The translations under genes were made by a program, and so were the position numbers. Below the pieces are notes generated by a model. The model saw only the letters and a list, made by a program, of their open reading frames with translations. It was not told where the DNA came from and did no database searches. This document shows, piece after piece, positions 1 to 8,676 of a DNA stretch of 64,000 nt (position 1 is the first letter of the stretch; each line of letters begins with the position of its first letter). This DNA is from Pseudomonadota bacterium. Its GTDB lineage: Bacteria > Pseudomonadota > Alphaproteobacteria > Rhodobacterales > Rhodobacteraceae. The DNA lies in contig JBCAYL010000001.1 in NCBI GenBank assembly GCA_038533575.1, positions 1-64,000 of the forward strand, in the 5' to 3' direction.

Positions 1-17
1 GCGGCGCGACGGGCCTG

Positions 18-593
18 ATGAGCGCGGGAGACGGGCCCAGCGACATCCGCGCCTCCGGCCGCGTGAACAAGCTCCTCGGCGCGGCGCTCCTCGGGATGGC
101 TGTCATTCCCGGCTTGCCCGTTGCGACGGGTCTTTACCTCGACGGCTGGGCCTCCGCGCTCCGGTGGCCTGATCTCTTCTACTGGCTGGCCGGGATCACG
201 CTCGCGCTCGTCTGTCTTGGCGTCGTCTTGCTCCTCGTGCCGCAACGGTCTGGCATCAATGTCCGGTTTCGCGCGGGGGGCTTCGATCTTTCGGTGCGGA
301 TGCCATTGCGACGAGAACGCCACGAGAGCGTCGCGTGGGAGGATGTGGCCCGCCTCGCGGTAACGAAGGCCAGCCGGAGCAGCGATGCGCTCTGGATCTA
401 CCGGCAGAGCGGCGCGCGGATTGACCTCGCGCTCTCTTATGTCCGCCCCGGGACGGACGAGGTGTTTGCCCGCTTTCGCCGCTCGGCGGAGGCGGCGGGC
501 TTCGTCCTTGAGCGGGAGAGGCGCCTATATCTTCTCATTCTCTCCCGAGAAACGTGGCTTGTCGTGCCCGCGGGCAGGCGTGGTCAGGACTGA
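18..593 (+). CDS. Hypothetical membrane protein with two N-terminal helices
   Basis: I do not recognise a named family. The 191-residue protein has two hydrophobic segments at about residues 19-41 and 53-75, followed by a soluble, strand-rich C-terminal part from about residue 80. That pattern resembles small bacterial proteins in which a membrane hairpin carries a PH-like domain on the cytoplasmic side, but this is inference. The ATG at 18 gives the longest reading that fits; the upstream context is outside the window, so a different start or an operon partner cannot be excluded. Base composition matches the neighbours. The gene converges on the HxlR gene, 21 bases away. Confidence 0.6.
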   Translation: MSAGDGPSDIRASGRVNKLLGAALLGMAVIPGLPVATGLYLDGWASALRWPDLFYWLAGITLALVCLGVVLLLVPQRSGINVRFRAGGFDLSVRMPLRRERHESVAWEDVARLAVTKASRSSDALWIYRQSGARIDLALSYVRPGTDEVFARFRRSAEAAGFVLERERRLYLLILSRETWLVVPAGRRGQD

Positions 594-614
594 TCCCCTC
601 GGCGCGGTGCCATC

Positions 615-983
615 TCAGGCCGCGTCGTAGGCGTCTCGCGCGCTGCGCACCTCCACCATGTGCACCGCTGACCAGTGCACCAGCGGCTTCATCTTCTCGC
701 AGAGATCGCGTCCGAGGGGCGTGAGTGCGTAGGAGACGGCCACGGGCGGCCCCTCCGCGACGCTGCGCGTTAGGTAGCCGTCGCGCTGCATGGCCCGGAG
801 GTTTTCCGTCAGAACCCGCTGGGTGATGTCGCCGATGCAGCGTTTGAGGGCGCCGAAGCGCTGCGGGCCGTCCTCGAGGCCGAGCAGGATGAGGATGCGC
901 CACTTGCCCGAAACATTGGATAGGACGGACCGGATCGGGCAGTTCTGCGCCTGTGCCTTGTCGTCGATGCCGATGGGGAGCAT
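615..983 (-). CDS. HxlR-family transcriptional regulator
   Basis: A 122-residue winged helix-turn-helix protein of the HxlR/MarR-like family. Diagnostic features are the N-terminal NCPIRSVLS stretch containing the conserved cysteine (residue 14), the GKWRILILLGL helix, the recognition region around GDITQRVLTENLRAMQRDGY, and the wing leading to SYALTPLGRDL. Family members often sense thiol stress through that cysteine. I start it at the ATG at 983 because this gives the standard family length; a longer upstream reading has no family resemblance. It is divergently transcribed from the SnoaL-like gene at 1104, so the 120-base gap probably holds both promoters and the operator, the usual arrangement for an HxlR protein controlling its neighbour. 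Confidence 0.88.
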   Translation of the reverse strand: MLPIGIDDKAQAQNCPIRSVLSNVSGKWRILILLGLEDGPQRFGALKRCIGDITQRVLTENLRAMQRDGYLTRSVAEGPPVAVSYALTPLGRDLCEKMKPLVHWSAVHMVEVRSARDAYDAA

Positions 984-1103
984 GGGATTAGCCTTCGCTG
1001 GGGTGGTTTGGTCGAGGATACCAGGTGTCAGAATAGTGCGTAATTGCAATCTGGTGCCGAATGCATACCACTTGCAAGAGCTACGTACCAGCGAGGATGT
1101 CCC

Positions 1104-1598
1104 ATGGCCCATACACACCGATCCAGACGACCCATCACCCTCGACGCGTTGGCAGAGCCGCATTGGAGCGACACCGAGCGCGCCCATGCCGCCACCGTTG
1201 TGTCCTTTCTTCAGGGCCTCATGAACGATCATGATTTCGAGGGGGTGCTGCGCGCCCATGGCGGCGGGGCCTACCCGCAACACAACCGTGCGATCCCCGA
1301 CGGCGTGCCCGGCGTGGTGGGCTACCTGCGCGCGTTGACGCGGCGCTTTCCCGAATACGGATATGACGTGAAGCGCATCGTGGCGAGCGGGGATATCGTC
1401 GTGACCCACAGCCATGTCACCCTTCGCCACCGCGATATCGGGAATGAAAAGAAGGGTTTCATCATTACCGATACCTTCCGGCTCGAGGACGGGCGGTTGG
1501 CGGAGCATTGGGACGCGATCCAGCCGATCGACCTGACGATGCGGCTCGTGGTGTTGCTGACGGGCGGGCGGATCGCCAATGCGAACGCGACGTTCTGA
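1104..1598 (+). CDS. SnoaL-like / NTF2-fold protein
   Basis: A 164-residue protein of the NTF2-like cone fold, closest to SnoaL-like 'predicted ester cyclase/polyketide cyclase' proteins: the FLQGLMNDHDFEGVLR helix, a central sheet with DIVVTHSHVTL, and a C-terminal DTFRLEDGRLAEHWD signature. This W-D/E-x-I-Q end is typical of the family. The substrate cannot be read from sequence; many relatives are small-molecule isomerases or hydrolases and many have no known activity. The ATG at 1104 is chosen because an upstream in-frame start at 1044 would put coding sequence through the divergent promoter region. It is likely regulated by the adjacent HxlR protein. Confidence 0.8.
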   Translation: MAHTHRSRRPITLDALAEPHWSDTERAHAATVVSFLQGLMNDHDFEGVLRAHGGGAYPQHNRAIPDGVPGVVGYLRALTRRFPEYGYDVKRIVASGDIVVTHSHVTLRHRDIGNEKKGFIITDTFRLEDGRLAEHWDAIQPIDLTMRLVVLLTGGRIANANATF

Positions 1599-1610
1599 GG
1601 CCCTTTCGCC

Positions 1611-1868
1611 TCAGCGGCCTGGCAGAGCAGGGCCGTCTTTCTCAAGGAGGCGCGCTTCGGCCGCGGTGAGCGCTGCGAGCGCCTCCAGTTCGCCCAGCCC
1701 CCGCGCACAGGCGCGCTCCCAGATCCGCTGCGCCGAGATCGGGGACCACGGAAGCGCGGCCTGCGCCAGCCAGGAGCGCACAGGCGCGGGAAGCGCGTCG
1801 TAACACTGCATGGGATCGCCCGCGCGCTTGCGGCGTCGGATCCGCGTCTGACCGAGATTTTCGTTCAT
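1611..1868 (-). CDS. DUF6525 family small protein
   Basis: An 85-residue soluble protein with no membrane segment. The pattern of an N-terminal basic patch (RIRRRKRAGDPM), a short YDALPAPVRSWLAQAALPWSP block and a C-terminal helical region is what I know from the DUF6525 family, which is largely restricted to Rhodobacterales. The residues around the LP.PVR.WLA core look conserved in that family; the function is unknown. It is monocistronic, convergent with the SnoaL-like gene 12 bases away and divergent from rpsD. Small proteins in GC-rich DNA can be spurious, but the family resemblance and ATG start at 1868 support a real gene. Confidence 0.7.
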   Translation of the reverse strand: MNENLGQTRIRRRKRAGDPMQCYDALPAPVRSWLAQAALPWSPISAQRIWERACARGLGELEALAALTAAEARLLEKDGPALPGR

Positions 1869-1991
1869 CGCCCTGCCTGTGGGATGCTCTGACTGCGCGT
1901 TGCCGGCTCTGGGGCGAGACGCCCCCAGCCGCTGTCGGCGTAGCTGTTATGTTATATCATTTGCGGCTGCAAGCCAGTTGCAGGCAGCGCA

Positions 1992-2020
1992 TTGACTCCC
2001 TCGGCAATAGGACGCATACG
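1992..2020 (+). promoter_or_regulatory. Candidate sigma-70-type promoter of rpsD
   Basis: TTGACT at 1992-1997 and CATACG at 2015-2020 are separated by 17 bases. The -35 matches five of six consensus bases; the -10 is weak, as is common for alphaproteobacterial housekeeping promoters. It would start the transcript near 2027, leaving a leader of roughly 100 bases ahead of rpsD. Confidence 0.5.
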
Positions 2021-2040
2021 CCGCGCTCATTGGTGTTGGT

Positions 2041-2083
2041 GGTCCTCGCAAGAGGGACCCTGTCGCCCGGGCCAAATCCCGGG
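2041..2083 (+). promoter_or_regulatory. Two-hairpin leader ahead of rpsD
   Basis: GGTCCTC (2041-2047) can pair with GAGGGACC (2052-2059) around a GCAA tetraloop with one bulged G, and CCCGGG (2066-2071) pairs with CCCGGG (2078-2083). Both lie between the likely transcription start and the AAGGAG ribosome binding site at 2111-2116. S4 proteins often autoregulate translation by binding their own mRNA leader, so this is a candidate for such control; that role is inferred. Confidence 0.4.
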
Positions 2084-2123
2084 AGAGGACAACGCCCTTC
2101 GCAACCGCAGAAGGAGATCAGCC

Positions 2124-2744
2124 GTGACCAAACGCACGTCTGCCAAGTACAAGATCGATCGCCGCATGGGCGAAAACATTTGGGGCCGCCCCAAATCCCC
2201 CGTCAACCGCCGCGAATACGGCCCCGGCCAGCACGGCCAGCGCCGCAAGGGCAAAATGTCCGACTTCGGCACGCAGCTGCGCGCCAAGCAGAAGCTCAAG
2301 GGCTATTACGGCGACCTGACGGAAAAGCAATTCCGTCGCATCTATGCCGAGGCCGAGCGTCTTAAGGGTGACACGGGTGAGAACCTGATCGGCCTTCTCG
2401 AGCGTCGCCTTGACGCAGTCGTCTACCGCGCGAAGTTCGTGCCGACGATCTTTGCCGCGCGCCAATTCGTGAACCACCGCCATGTCCGCGTGAACGGCAA
2501 GCTCGTCAACATCGCCTCCTACCGCGTGAAGGAAGGCGACGTGATCGAGGTCCGCGACCGCTCCAAGCAGATGACGGCGATCCTCGAGGCGATCCAACTC
2601 CCCGAGCGCGACGTGCCGGACTACATCGACGCCGACCACTCCAAGATGACCGCGACGTTCACGCGCACGCCGGGCCTCTCGGACGTGCCTTACCCGGTGA
2701 TGATGGAGCCAAACCTCGTCATCGAATTCTACGCTCAGAACTAA
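2124..2744 (+). CDS. rpsD: 30S ribosomal protein S4
   Basis: The 206-residue product is ribosomal protein S4, a primary 16S rRNA-binding protein that nucleates small-subunit assembly. The N-terminal S4 domain ([18 protein letters not shown]) precedes the S4 RNA-binding motif around residues 94-155 ([14 protein letters not shown], then [16 protein letters not shown]). The start is GTG at 2124, placed 7 bases after AAGGAG; this gives the length expected in Rhodobacteraceae, whereas upstream in-frame starts would add a leader-encoded tail. It has its own promoter, a structured leader and a strong terminator, so it is transcribed separately from other ribosomal protein genes. Confidence 0.97.
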   Translation: MTKRTSAKYKIDRRMGENIWGRPKSPVNRREYGPGQHGQRRKGKMSDFGTQLRAKQKLKGYYGDLTEKQFRRIYAEAERLKGDTGENLIGLLERRLDAVVYRAKFVPTIFAARQFVNHRHVRVNGKLVNIASYRVKEGDVIEVRDRSKQMTAILEAIQLPERDVPDYIDADHSKMTATFTRTPGLSDVPYPVMMEPNLVIEFYAQN

Positions 2745-2772
2745 GCGTCTGAGTCGAGACCGATTGGAGGAA

Positions 2773-2796
2773 GGGCGCCCCGGTGGCGCCCTTTTT
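2773..2796 (+). terminator. Intrinsic terminator of rpsD
   Basis: GGGCGCC (2773-2779) and GGCGCCC (2785-2791) form a perfect 7-bp stem with a 5-base loop, followed directly by five T residues (2792-2796), 29 bases after the rpsD stop. Confidence 0.9.
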
Positions 2797-4058
2797 CATG
2801 CCTGTTCGTCCTCCTGCACCTCGCTCAGGCTGAGCGCGACGCCGGCGGCCAGTGCGGCCATGGCGGCGAAGACGGCGAGAACGGCGGCGGCCCCTAGCGC
2901 GTCCGCAAGAAGCCCGAACGCGCCGCCCGCGAGCAGAAGCACCCCGATCATCGTGTTGGACAGCGCGGTGTAGAGCGCCTTCTCATCGCCCGTATCCATG
3001 TCGGTGAGATGCGTCTTGCGACCCGCGCGCACGCCCTCATACGCGATCTGCGCGACGAAGAGCACGGCGGCGAGCACGAGGAGGTTGATACTCTCCGTCG
3101 CCCAGCCGAGGGCGGCGGCAATGCCCAGCGCGAGGGCCGCGAGAGCGCCTGACAAGGCGAGCGTGCGGCGGCTCGAGACATCCGAAAGGCGGCCCCAGAC
3201 ATAGCTCGACGCGATCGCCGCGAGGGCGGAGGCGATAATGAGCACGCCCAGATTGCCGAGCCCGGCCTTCTCGGTCCCGCTGCTCAGGAGCACGATGAAT
3301 GGCGGGGCGAGGGCCGTGGCGATGAGGAGGCCCCGCGTGGCGAGATAGGCGCGAAATTCCGGATCTTCCGTCAGCGGCTGCACGAGATCTCTCGTGCCCA
3401 TGGCGCTCGGGTCCGCCTCGGCTGCCTGTTCATCGAGGCGCAGGAAGACCGCCGCACCGAGAAGCCAGAGGCCCCCCGCCATGGCCAGCGCTGCTGCGAT
3501 GAGGTCGGGCGCGAGGGGTAGGAGCCCCACAGCCAGGGCGGCCGCGAAGGCGAAGACGGCCACGGCGGCGACGGTGCCCGCGGTGCCAGAGACCGTGCCG
3601 CGCGTGCCTTCGTCCAGCGTCCGCGCAGCGATATCCTTGTAGCTCGCCGAGCAGGCCGCGCGGGCCGTCGCAAGAAGGGCGAGGCAGCCGAGCACGGCCC
3701 AGCCCGCAGCCGCGCCATTGAGGAGAAATGCCGCCGCCGCCATGCCGAGCGCGGCCAGCCCCTGAAGCGCGGAGCCCGTGGCCCAGACAGCCTTGCGATA
3801 GCGCCGGGACTGGATCAGTCGGGCGAGCCCGATCTGCGGCAGGAGCGCGCCGGCCTCGCGCACCGGGACGAGCGCGCCGATGAGGGCTGCGGGCGCGCCC
3901 AGCGCGGACAGGAGCCAGGACAGCACGAGCTTGGGGTCGATGAGGCCATCGGCCAGCTTCGTCGATGTGAGCGAGACGAGGTGCGTGACGAAATTCCTCG
4001 CCTTCGACGGGTCCGCGCCTTCTTGCGTCAATGCATTCTGTACGGCTTTCTCAAGCAT
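2796..4058 (-). CDS. MFS transporter
   Basis: A 420-residue, strongly hydrophobic protein with about ten to twelve predicted membrane helices and the MFS-type cytoplasmic loop [12 protein letters not shown] between helices in the second half. The soluble N-terminus (about 45 residues, starting [20 protein letters not shown]) is unusual for an MFS protein and may be a small regulatory helix. The substrate is not evident. The start at 4058 is supported by CAGGAGAAACC immediately upstream on the minus strand. The gene is divergent from hisC and its end abuts the rpsD terminator. Base composition matches its neighbours. Confidence 0.8.
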   Translation of the reverse strand: MLEKAVQNALTQEGADPSKARNFVTHLVSLTSTKLADGLIDPKLVLSWLLSALGAPAALIGALVPVREAGALLPQIGLARLIQSRRYRKAVWATGSALQGLAALGMAAAAFLLNGAAAGWAVLGCLALLATARAACSASYKDIAARTLDEGTRGTVSGTAGTVAAVAVFAFAAALAVGLLPLAPDLIAAALAMAGGLWLLGAAVFLRLDEQAAEADPSAMGTRDLVQPLTEDPEFRAYLATRGLLIATALAPPFIVLLSSGTEKAGLGNLGVLIIASALAAIASSYVWGRLSDVSSRRTLALSGALAALALGIAAALGWATESINLLVLAAVLFVAQIAYEGVRAGRKTHLTDMDTGDEKALYTALSNTMIGVLLLAGGAFGLLADALGAAAVLAVFAAMAALAAGVALSLSEVQEDEQA

Positions 4059-4149
4059 CGGTTTCTCCTGGCTGGGGGCGTGCGACCATGTCGCTGGCCC
4101 TTGGCTGAGTGTTGCCCTAGAACCTGCGCGACAGCCTTGGAGTTCCCTC

Positions 4150-5247
4150 ATGTCACAGCCGCGCCCGCAGCCGGGGATCATGGAAATCGCGATTTACGTC
4201 GGCGGTGAGAGCCATATCGCCGGGCAGAGCGCGGTCTTGAAGCTGAGCTCCAACGAGAACCCGAAGGGCCCGCCTGCGGCCGCCGTGGCCGCGCTCGCCG
4301 AGGCGGGCGCGCGTATGCATCTCTACCCGTCCACCGACCACGCATCCTTGCGTGCAGCCATCGGCGAGGTGCACGGCCTCGACCCGGCGCAGATCATCTG
4401 CGGCGTGGGCTCTGACGAGATCCTGACCTTCCTCTGCCAGGCCTATGCGGGTGTGGGGGACGAGGTGATCCACACCGAGCACGGCTTTTCCATGTACCCG
4501 ATCCTCGCCCGCGCGGCGGGGGCCACGCCCGTGAAGGTCGCCGAGCGTGAGCGGCGCGTGGACGTTGACGCGATCCTCGCCGCGGTGACCCCGCGGACGA
4601 AGCTCGTCTTTCTCACCAATCCGGGTAATCCCACGGGCACGACCATCCCCATGGCCGAGATCACGCGCCTCGCGGATGGACTTCCGGGCGAGGTCATCCT
4701 CGTCATCGACGGGGCCTATGCAGAATACGCAGAGGGGTATGGCACCGACTATGACGGCGGCGCGGCCCTCGCCGGCACGCAGCAGAACGTCGTGATGACG
4801 CGCACGTTCTCCAAGCTTTACGGCCTGGGCGGGCTCCGCGTGGGCTGGGGCTTCGCCGCGCAGGGCATCATCGATGTGCTCAATCGCGTGCGCGGGCCCT
4901 TCAATCTCTCCGCACCGGCGCTGGCCGCTGCCGAGGCTGCCATGCGCGACCAGGGCTTCGCCCGCGCCTGCATCGCCGAGAACGCGGCCGAGCGAGAGAC
5001 ACTGCGCCGCGCGCTTGAGGCGCTGGGCATCGCGTGCGATCCCTCGGAGGCCAATTTCGTCCTTGCGCGGTTCCGCGAGGCCGCGGAGGCAGAGGCCTGC
5101 GAGGCGGCGCTGCGCGCCTCTGGCATCCTGGTCCGCAAGGTGGGCGGCTACGGCTTCCCCGAGGGGCTTCGGATCACCGTGGGAGACGCGCCGGCCACCG
5201 CGCGCGTCATCGCCGCGATCCGCGCCTTCATGGGGGTGCCCGCATGA
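4150..5247 (+). CDS. hisC: Histidinol-phosphate aminotransferase
   Basis: A 365-residue fold-type I PLP enzyme that converts imidazole-acetol phosphate plus glutamate to histidinol phosphate; relatives also transaminate aromatic keto acids. Seen: [11 protein letters not shown] at the N-terminus, the substrate loop [15 protein letters not shown], the DGAYAEY motif, and the Schiff-base lysine in [15 protein letters not shown] (Lys 222). The ATG at 4150 fits the family start; a longer upstream reading overlaps the divergent promoter. It overlaps tyrA by four bases (ATGA), so the two are translationally coupled. That pairing suggests the enzyme also serves aromatic amino acid synthesis, as shown for dual-function HisC proteins elsewhere; this is inferred from context. 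Confidence 0.95.
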   Translation: MSQPRPQPGIMEIAIYVGGESHIAGQSAVLKLSSNENPKGPPAAAVAALAEAGARMHLYPSTDHASLRAAIGEVHGLDPAQIICGVGSDEILTFLCQAYAGVGDEVIHTEHGFSMYPILARAAGATPVKVAERERRVDVDAILAAVTPRTKLVFLTNPGNPTGTTIPMAEITRLADGLPGEVILVIDGAYAEYAEGYGTDYDGGAALAGTQQNVVMTRTFSKLYGLGGLRVGWGFAAQGIIDVLNRVRGPFNLSAPALAAAEAAMRDQGFARACIAENAAERETLRRALEALGIACDPSEANFVLARFREAAEAEACEAALRASGILVRKVGGYGFPEGLRITVGDAPATARVIAAIRAFMGVPA

Positions 5248-6146
5248 TCTACGAGCGCGTGGCGCTGGTGGGGCTCGGGCTTATCGCCTCCTCCATGTAC
5301 TGGGCCATGAAGCGGGACGCGCTGGCCGGGCATGTGGCGGGCCATGCGCGCTCGGCTGCGACGCGGGACACGGCGCGAGAGATCGGGCTCTGCGACAGCG
5401 TGCATGATACGCTCGAAGAGACCGTGGCCGGAGCCGATCTCGTGGTGCTTTGCGTGCCCATCGGTGCCATGGAGGCCTTGGCGCGCCAGATCGCGCCGCA
5501 TCTGAAACCCGGCGCCACGGTGACCGATGTGGGTTCGGTGAAGCGCGCGGTCATCGCCGCCGTGGGCCCGCACCTGCCCGAGAGCGTGCATTTCGTGCCG
5601 GGGCACCCCCTGGCGGGCACCGAGCATAGCGGCCCGCGCTCTGGCTTCGCCGAACTTTTCGAGGGCCGCTGGCACCTCCTGACCCCGGGGGAGGCGGACC
5701 GGGAGGCCGTGCAGCGGCTGCGCGCGCTCTGGGAGGCCATGGGCGCCAAGGTCGACGAGATGGACGCAGATCACCATGACCTCGTGCTCGCCGTCACCTC
5801 CCACGCGCCACACCTCATCGCCTACACGATGGTGGGCGTGGCCGACGATCTCCAGCGTGTGACGGACAGCGAGGTGATCAACTATTCCGCCGCGGGCTTC
5901 CGGGATTTCACGCGCATCGCGGCCTCCGATCCCACCATGTGGCGCGACGTCTTCCTGACGAACAAGGACGCCACGCTCGAGATCCTCGGACGCTTCACCG
6001 AGGAGCTTTTCGCGCTCCAGCGCGCCATCCGGACAGGGGACGGCACGCATCTCCACGACTATTTCACGCGCACCCGCGCGATCCGTCGCGGGATCATCGA
6101 AGCCGGGCAGGACACCGACGCCCCGGATTTCGGGCGCGGGCGGTGA
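5244..6146 (+). CDS. tyrA: Prephenate/arogenate (cyclohexadienyl) dehydrogenase
   Basis: A 300-residue NAD(P)-dependent TyrA-family dehydrogenase that oxidatively decarboxylates prephenate or arogenate on the way to tyrosine. The Rossmann fingerprint is [12 protein letters not shown] at residues 6-17, and the catalytic-domain motifs are DVGSVKRAV, the histidine in [15 protein letters not shown] and the SHAPHLIAY motif. No fused chorismate mutase or ACT domain is present, so it is the monofunctional type and probably lacks ACT-type tyrosine feedback. It starts within the hisC stop codon and overlaps the extensin-like gene by four bases (GTGA), forming a three-gene coupled operon. Confidence 0.95.
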   Translation: MIYERVALVGLGLIASSMYWAMKRDALAGHVAGHARSAATRDTAREIGLCDSVHDTLEETVAGADLVVLCVPIGAMEALARQIAPHLKPGATVTDVGSVKRAVIAAVGPHLPESVHFVPGHPLAGTEHSGPRSGFAELFEGRWHLLTPGEADREAVQRLRALWEAMGAKVDEMDADHHDLVLAVTSHAPHLIAYTMVGVADDLQRVTDSEVINYSAAGFRDFTRIAASDPTMWRDVFLTNKDATLEILGRFTEELFALQRAIRTGDGTHLHDYFTRTRAIRRGIIEAGQDTDAPDFGRGR

Positions 6147-6952
6147 GGCTCGCACTGGCGCTCGTGTTCCTTGCCGGTGCGGCGGGGGCTGACGCGCCCG
6201 AAAGCTCACTCAGGCCCGAGCCGCGCCCTGCCCAGCAGGCCGATGCACTGCCGCCGAACATCGTTGAGCCGCAGTCTTCTCTCGCCCGCCGCCCCGTCAT
6301 CCGACCGGCGGATCGCACAGTGGCGCAAGCAGCCCCGGAAGGTGCGGGTCCTTTGGCGTCGCCTCGTCCACGGCCGCGAGCACCCAGCGTCGAGCGCTCG
6401 GCGGCGCGGATCGAGACCGCGCGCGCGCGGGGACAGGTCTGCGGTGACCCGGCCCTGCAAGGCGAGCGGATCGCGCCCATCGTGGGCCGCATCGCGGGAT
6501 GTGGCGTGGCCGAACCCATCCGGCTGCGCTCCGTGGCGGGGCTCAGCCTTTCGGCGGCGGCGCGCATGGATTGCCGCACCGCGCAGGCGCTGAAGACCTG
6601 GGTCGAGGAGGGTGTGAAACCCGCCGTGGGCACGCGGGGCGGGGGGGCCGTCAGCTTGCGCGTCGCGGCGGGCTATAATTGCCGGACCCGCAACAACCAG
6701 CCGGGCGCGCGCATCTCCGAGCACGGCAAAGGCCGCGCCATCGACATCGCCGGGATCGGCCTGCGCTCTGGCGAAGAGATCACGGTGCTCACCGATTGGG
6801 GGCAGGGCGATCGCGGCCGGGTACTGAGACAGGTCTGGCGCGCGGCCTGCGGACCCTTTGGCACGGTCCTGGGGCCGGAGGCGGATCGGTTTCACCTCGA
6901 TCACTTCCACTTTGACACGGCCCGCTACCGCTCCGGCAGCTTCTGCAGGTAG
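6143..6952 (+). CDS. Extensin-like (M15-type fold) secreted protein
   Basis: A 269-residue exported protein of the extensin-like C-terminal family. A signal peptide (residues 1-20, [18 protein letters not shown]) precedes a proline- and arginine-rich linker to about residue 100 and the conserved domain. That domain has CRTAQALKTWVEEGV, then SEHGKGRAIDIAGI and HLDHFHFD, matching the zinc-ligand layout of LAS/M15 peptidases (H..D.....H), so it may cleave or bind peptidoglycan; this is inferred. Conserved cysteines suggest disulfides. The GTG start at 6143 overlaps the tyrA stop. It begins a stretch of envelope genes extending to 13.4 kb. Confidence 0.88.
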   Translation: MRLALALVFLAGAAGADAPESSLRPEPRPAQQADALPPNIVEPQSSLARRPVIRPADRTVAQAAPEGAGPLASPRPRPRAPSVERSAARIETARARGQVCGDPALQGERIAPIVGRIAGCGVAEPIRLRSVAGLSLSAAARMDCRTAQALKTWVEEGVKPAVGTRGGGAVSLRVAAGYNCRTRNNQPGARISEHGKGRAIDIAGIGLRSGEEITVLTDWGQGDRGRVLRQVWRAACGPFGTVLGPEADRFHLDHFHFDTARYRSGSFCR

Positions 6953-7031
6953 GTCCGGGCCAGGGCGGGCCAGGGTTGGCCGGGGCGGGGCCCTACGCGC
7001 CGTCATTCTGCCGACCGAAGACAGCGAGAGT

Positions 7032-8027
7032 TCAGCGGAGGCGGATGCGCGGCGCCGGTCCCAACTGAATGGGGCCGAGGGAGAGCGTGCCGCCCGCGAA
7101 CACGAGGGGCAGGTCGATCGTGTTGGGGCCGCCCGAGAGCGAGGCCAGCGCCTCGAGCGTGCGCGTGGCTGTGGGCATGACGCCCTGCGGGATGAGGCCG
7201 GTGGCCGCGCCCAGCGAGAGGATCTCGCGCCAATTGGTGGCCACGAGGCCGACGCGGCCCTCGGGTGTGCCATCGGGCGCGATCTCTAGGCCACCTTCCG
7301 CGCTCAGCTCGAGCTGACCCCACCGCGCCTCGAACCCGCGCAGCTCGATGCGGGTGGGCTGCGGGCGGGCCTCCTCGATGGCGAAGCGATCCCAGGGCAC
7401 GTCGAAGGCGGCGGTGGCGTCGAGCGTGAGGGTCTCGAAGGTGTCCGGCAAGCGGCCCTGGGGGCTGAGCGTGAGACGGAGCGCGTCCGACGGGCGCAGG
7501 CCCGCCGCATCAACGAAGAGATCGTAGCTGTTCTCGCCTTCCCCCGCGCGGGCCGCGACGAGCGCGCGATCGAGCGTCACTTCCCAGCCTTGGCTGGAGC
7601 GCGCGCTCAGCTCCGCGATCTCGGCGGTGGTTTCCTGCACTGCGAGGCGCGTGCCCGCGAGGCGCAGCGAGGCGCGCATGTCCTCGCTCTCGAGCGTGAG
7701 TGTGCCGAAGGGCGAGGCCAGCGTCTGGCGCGGCGGGAAGATCGCGATGACATGGGCCGGTCTGTAGGCCAGCGCGCGCACGTCGAGCGTGGGAAGCGAC
7801 CAGAGGACGCCCGTCTCGGGATCCGCGAGCGAGACATCTATGAGCACGGTGTCGAAGCGATAGGGAAATCCGCGCGTCTCCACCTCTGCCACGTCGGCGG
7901 CCCAGCCATCGGCCCGGCGCTCCTCGAACCACCCGCGCGCACCCTTTTCGATGGCCGATTGCGCGAGGACCCAGTATCCGCACCAGCCGATCGTCGCGAA
8001 GGCCATGATCCAGATGATGAAGCGCAT
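7032..8027 (-). CDS. DUF2125 family protein
   Basis: A 331-residue protein with one N-terminal membrane helix (MRFIIWIMAFATIGWCGYWVLAQ spans about residues 1-23) and a large periplasmic portion rich in beta strands. The RGFPYRFDT and TLDVRALAYRPAHVIA segments are characteristic of DUF2125, a Rhizobiales/Rhodobacterales family; the repeated strand pattern is reminiscent of AsmA-like lipid-transfer proteins, which is speculative. The start at 8027 follows GGAAGAGC; a longer reading to 8075 would run into the divergent ChaC gene. Function unknown. Position between a predicted zinc peptidase and a MotA/B-like pair suggests an envelope role. Confidence 0.82.
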   Translation of the reverse strand: MRFIIWIMAFATIGWCGYWVLAQSAIEKGARGWFEERRADGWAADVAEVETRGFPYRFDTVLIDVSLADPETGVLWSLPTLDVRALAYRPAHVIAIFPPRQTLASPFGTLTLESEDMRASLRLAGTRLAVQETTAEIAELSARSSQGWEVTLDRALVAARAGEGENSYDLFVDAAGLRPSDALRLTLSPQGRLPDTFETLTLDATAAFDVPWDRFAIEEARPQPTRIELRGFEARWGQLELSAEGGLEIAPDGTPEGRVGLVATNWREILSLGAATGLIPQGVMPTATRTLEALASLSGGPNTIDLPLVFAGGTLSLGPIQLGPAPRIRLR

Positions 8028-8068
8028 GCTCTTCCCCCTGCTACTCGCGCCCTCTATAGCCGCGCCCC

Positions 8069-8617
8069 ATGGCAAGGGAAGCGGATACGGTCGACTGGGT
8101 TTTCGCCTATGGCTCGCTGATGTGGAACCCGGGGTTCGATGCCGGCGCGGCGGTGCTGGCGCGGCTCCACGGGTATCGGCGAAGCTTTTGCATGTGGTCG
8201 ATCCACCACCGCGGCACGGAGCAGGATCCGGGGCTCGTCCTCGCGCTCGACGCCGAGCCCGGCGCGTCCTGCGCGGGCATGGCGTTCCGGTTTCCTGTCG
8301 AGGGGCGCGCGGAGATCCTCGGCGACCTGCGCGAGCGGGAGCTCATCTCCTCGGCCTATGTCGAGCATGTCGTGCCGCTCAGCCTCGCCACGGGCGAGGA
8401 GGTCGAGGCGCTGGCCTACGTGATTGCGCCGGGCCACCCGCAATATTGCGGCGGCCTGACCATGGCGCGGCAGGCGGAGGTGATTGCCGCGGCCCATGGC
8501 GGGCGCGGGCCCAATTCCGAGTATCTCTACAATACCGCCACGCATCTTGCCGAGCTCGGGATCGAGGACGCGGAACTGACGCAACTGGCGGCGGATGTGC
8601 GCGCCCTCAAGGGCTAG
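8069..8617 (+). CDS. ChaC-like gamma-glutamylcyclotransferase
   Basis: A 182-residue ChaC-family enzyme that cleaves gamma-glutamyl peptides, in this branch mostly glutathione, to 5-oxoproline and Cys-Gly in the cytoplasm. Seen: the glycine-rich substrate loop FAYGSLMWNP at residues 12-21, HGYRRSFCMWS, the GMAFRF strand, the conserved acidic patch and the PGHPQYCGGL signature near residue 132. Length fits the bacterial ChaC family. The start at 8069 lies 41 bases from the divergent DUF2125 start, so the two share a short promoter region. The following MotA-like gene begins about 60 bases later in the same direction and may be cotranscribed. Confidence 0.9.
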   Translation: MAREADTVDWVFAYGSLMWNPGFDAGAAVLARLHGYRRSFCMWSIHHRGTEQDPGLVLALDAEPGASCAGMAFRFPVEGRAEILGDLRERELISSAYVEHVVPLSLATGEEVEALAYVIAPGHPQYCGGLTMARQAEVIAAAHGGRGPNSEYLYNTATHLAELGIEDAELTQLAADVRALKG

Positions 8618-8676
8618 TGCCCCTGGGGGTTAACGTCTATGCTGCGATGCAAAGAACCAACAACAGGACGCGTGCG

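Noticed and set aside
5148-6209. A 353-codon frame antisense to tyrA
   Set aside because: It overlaps the coupled hisC-tyrA-extensin genes throughout and has no family features.
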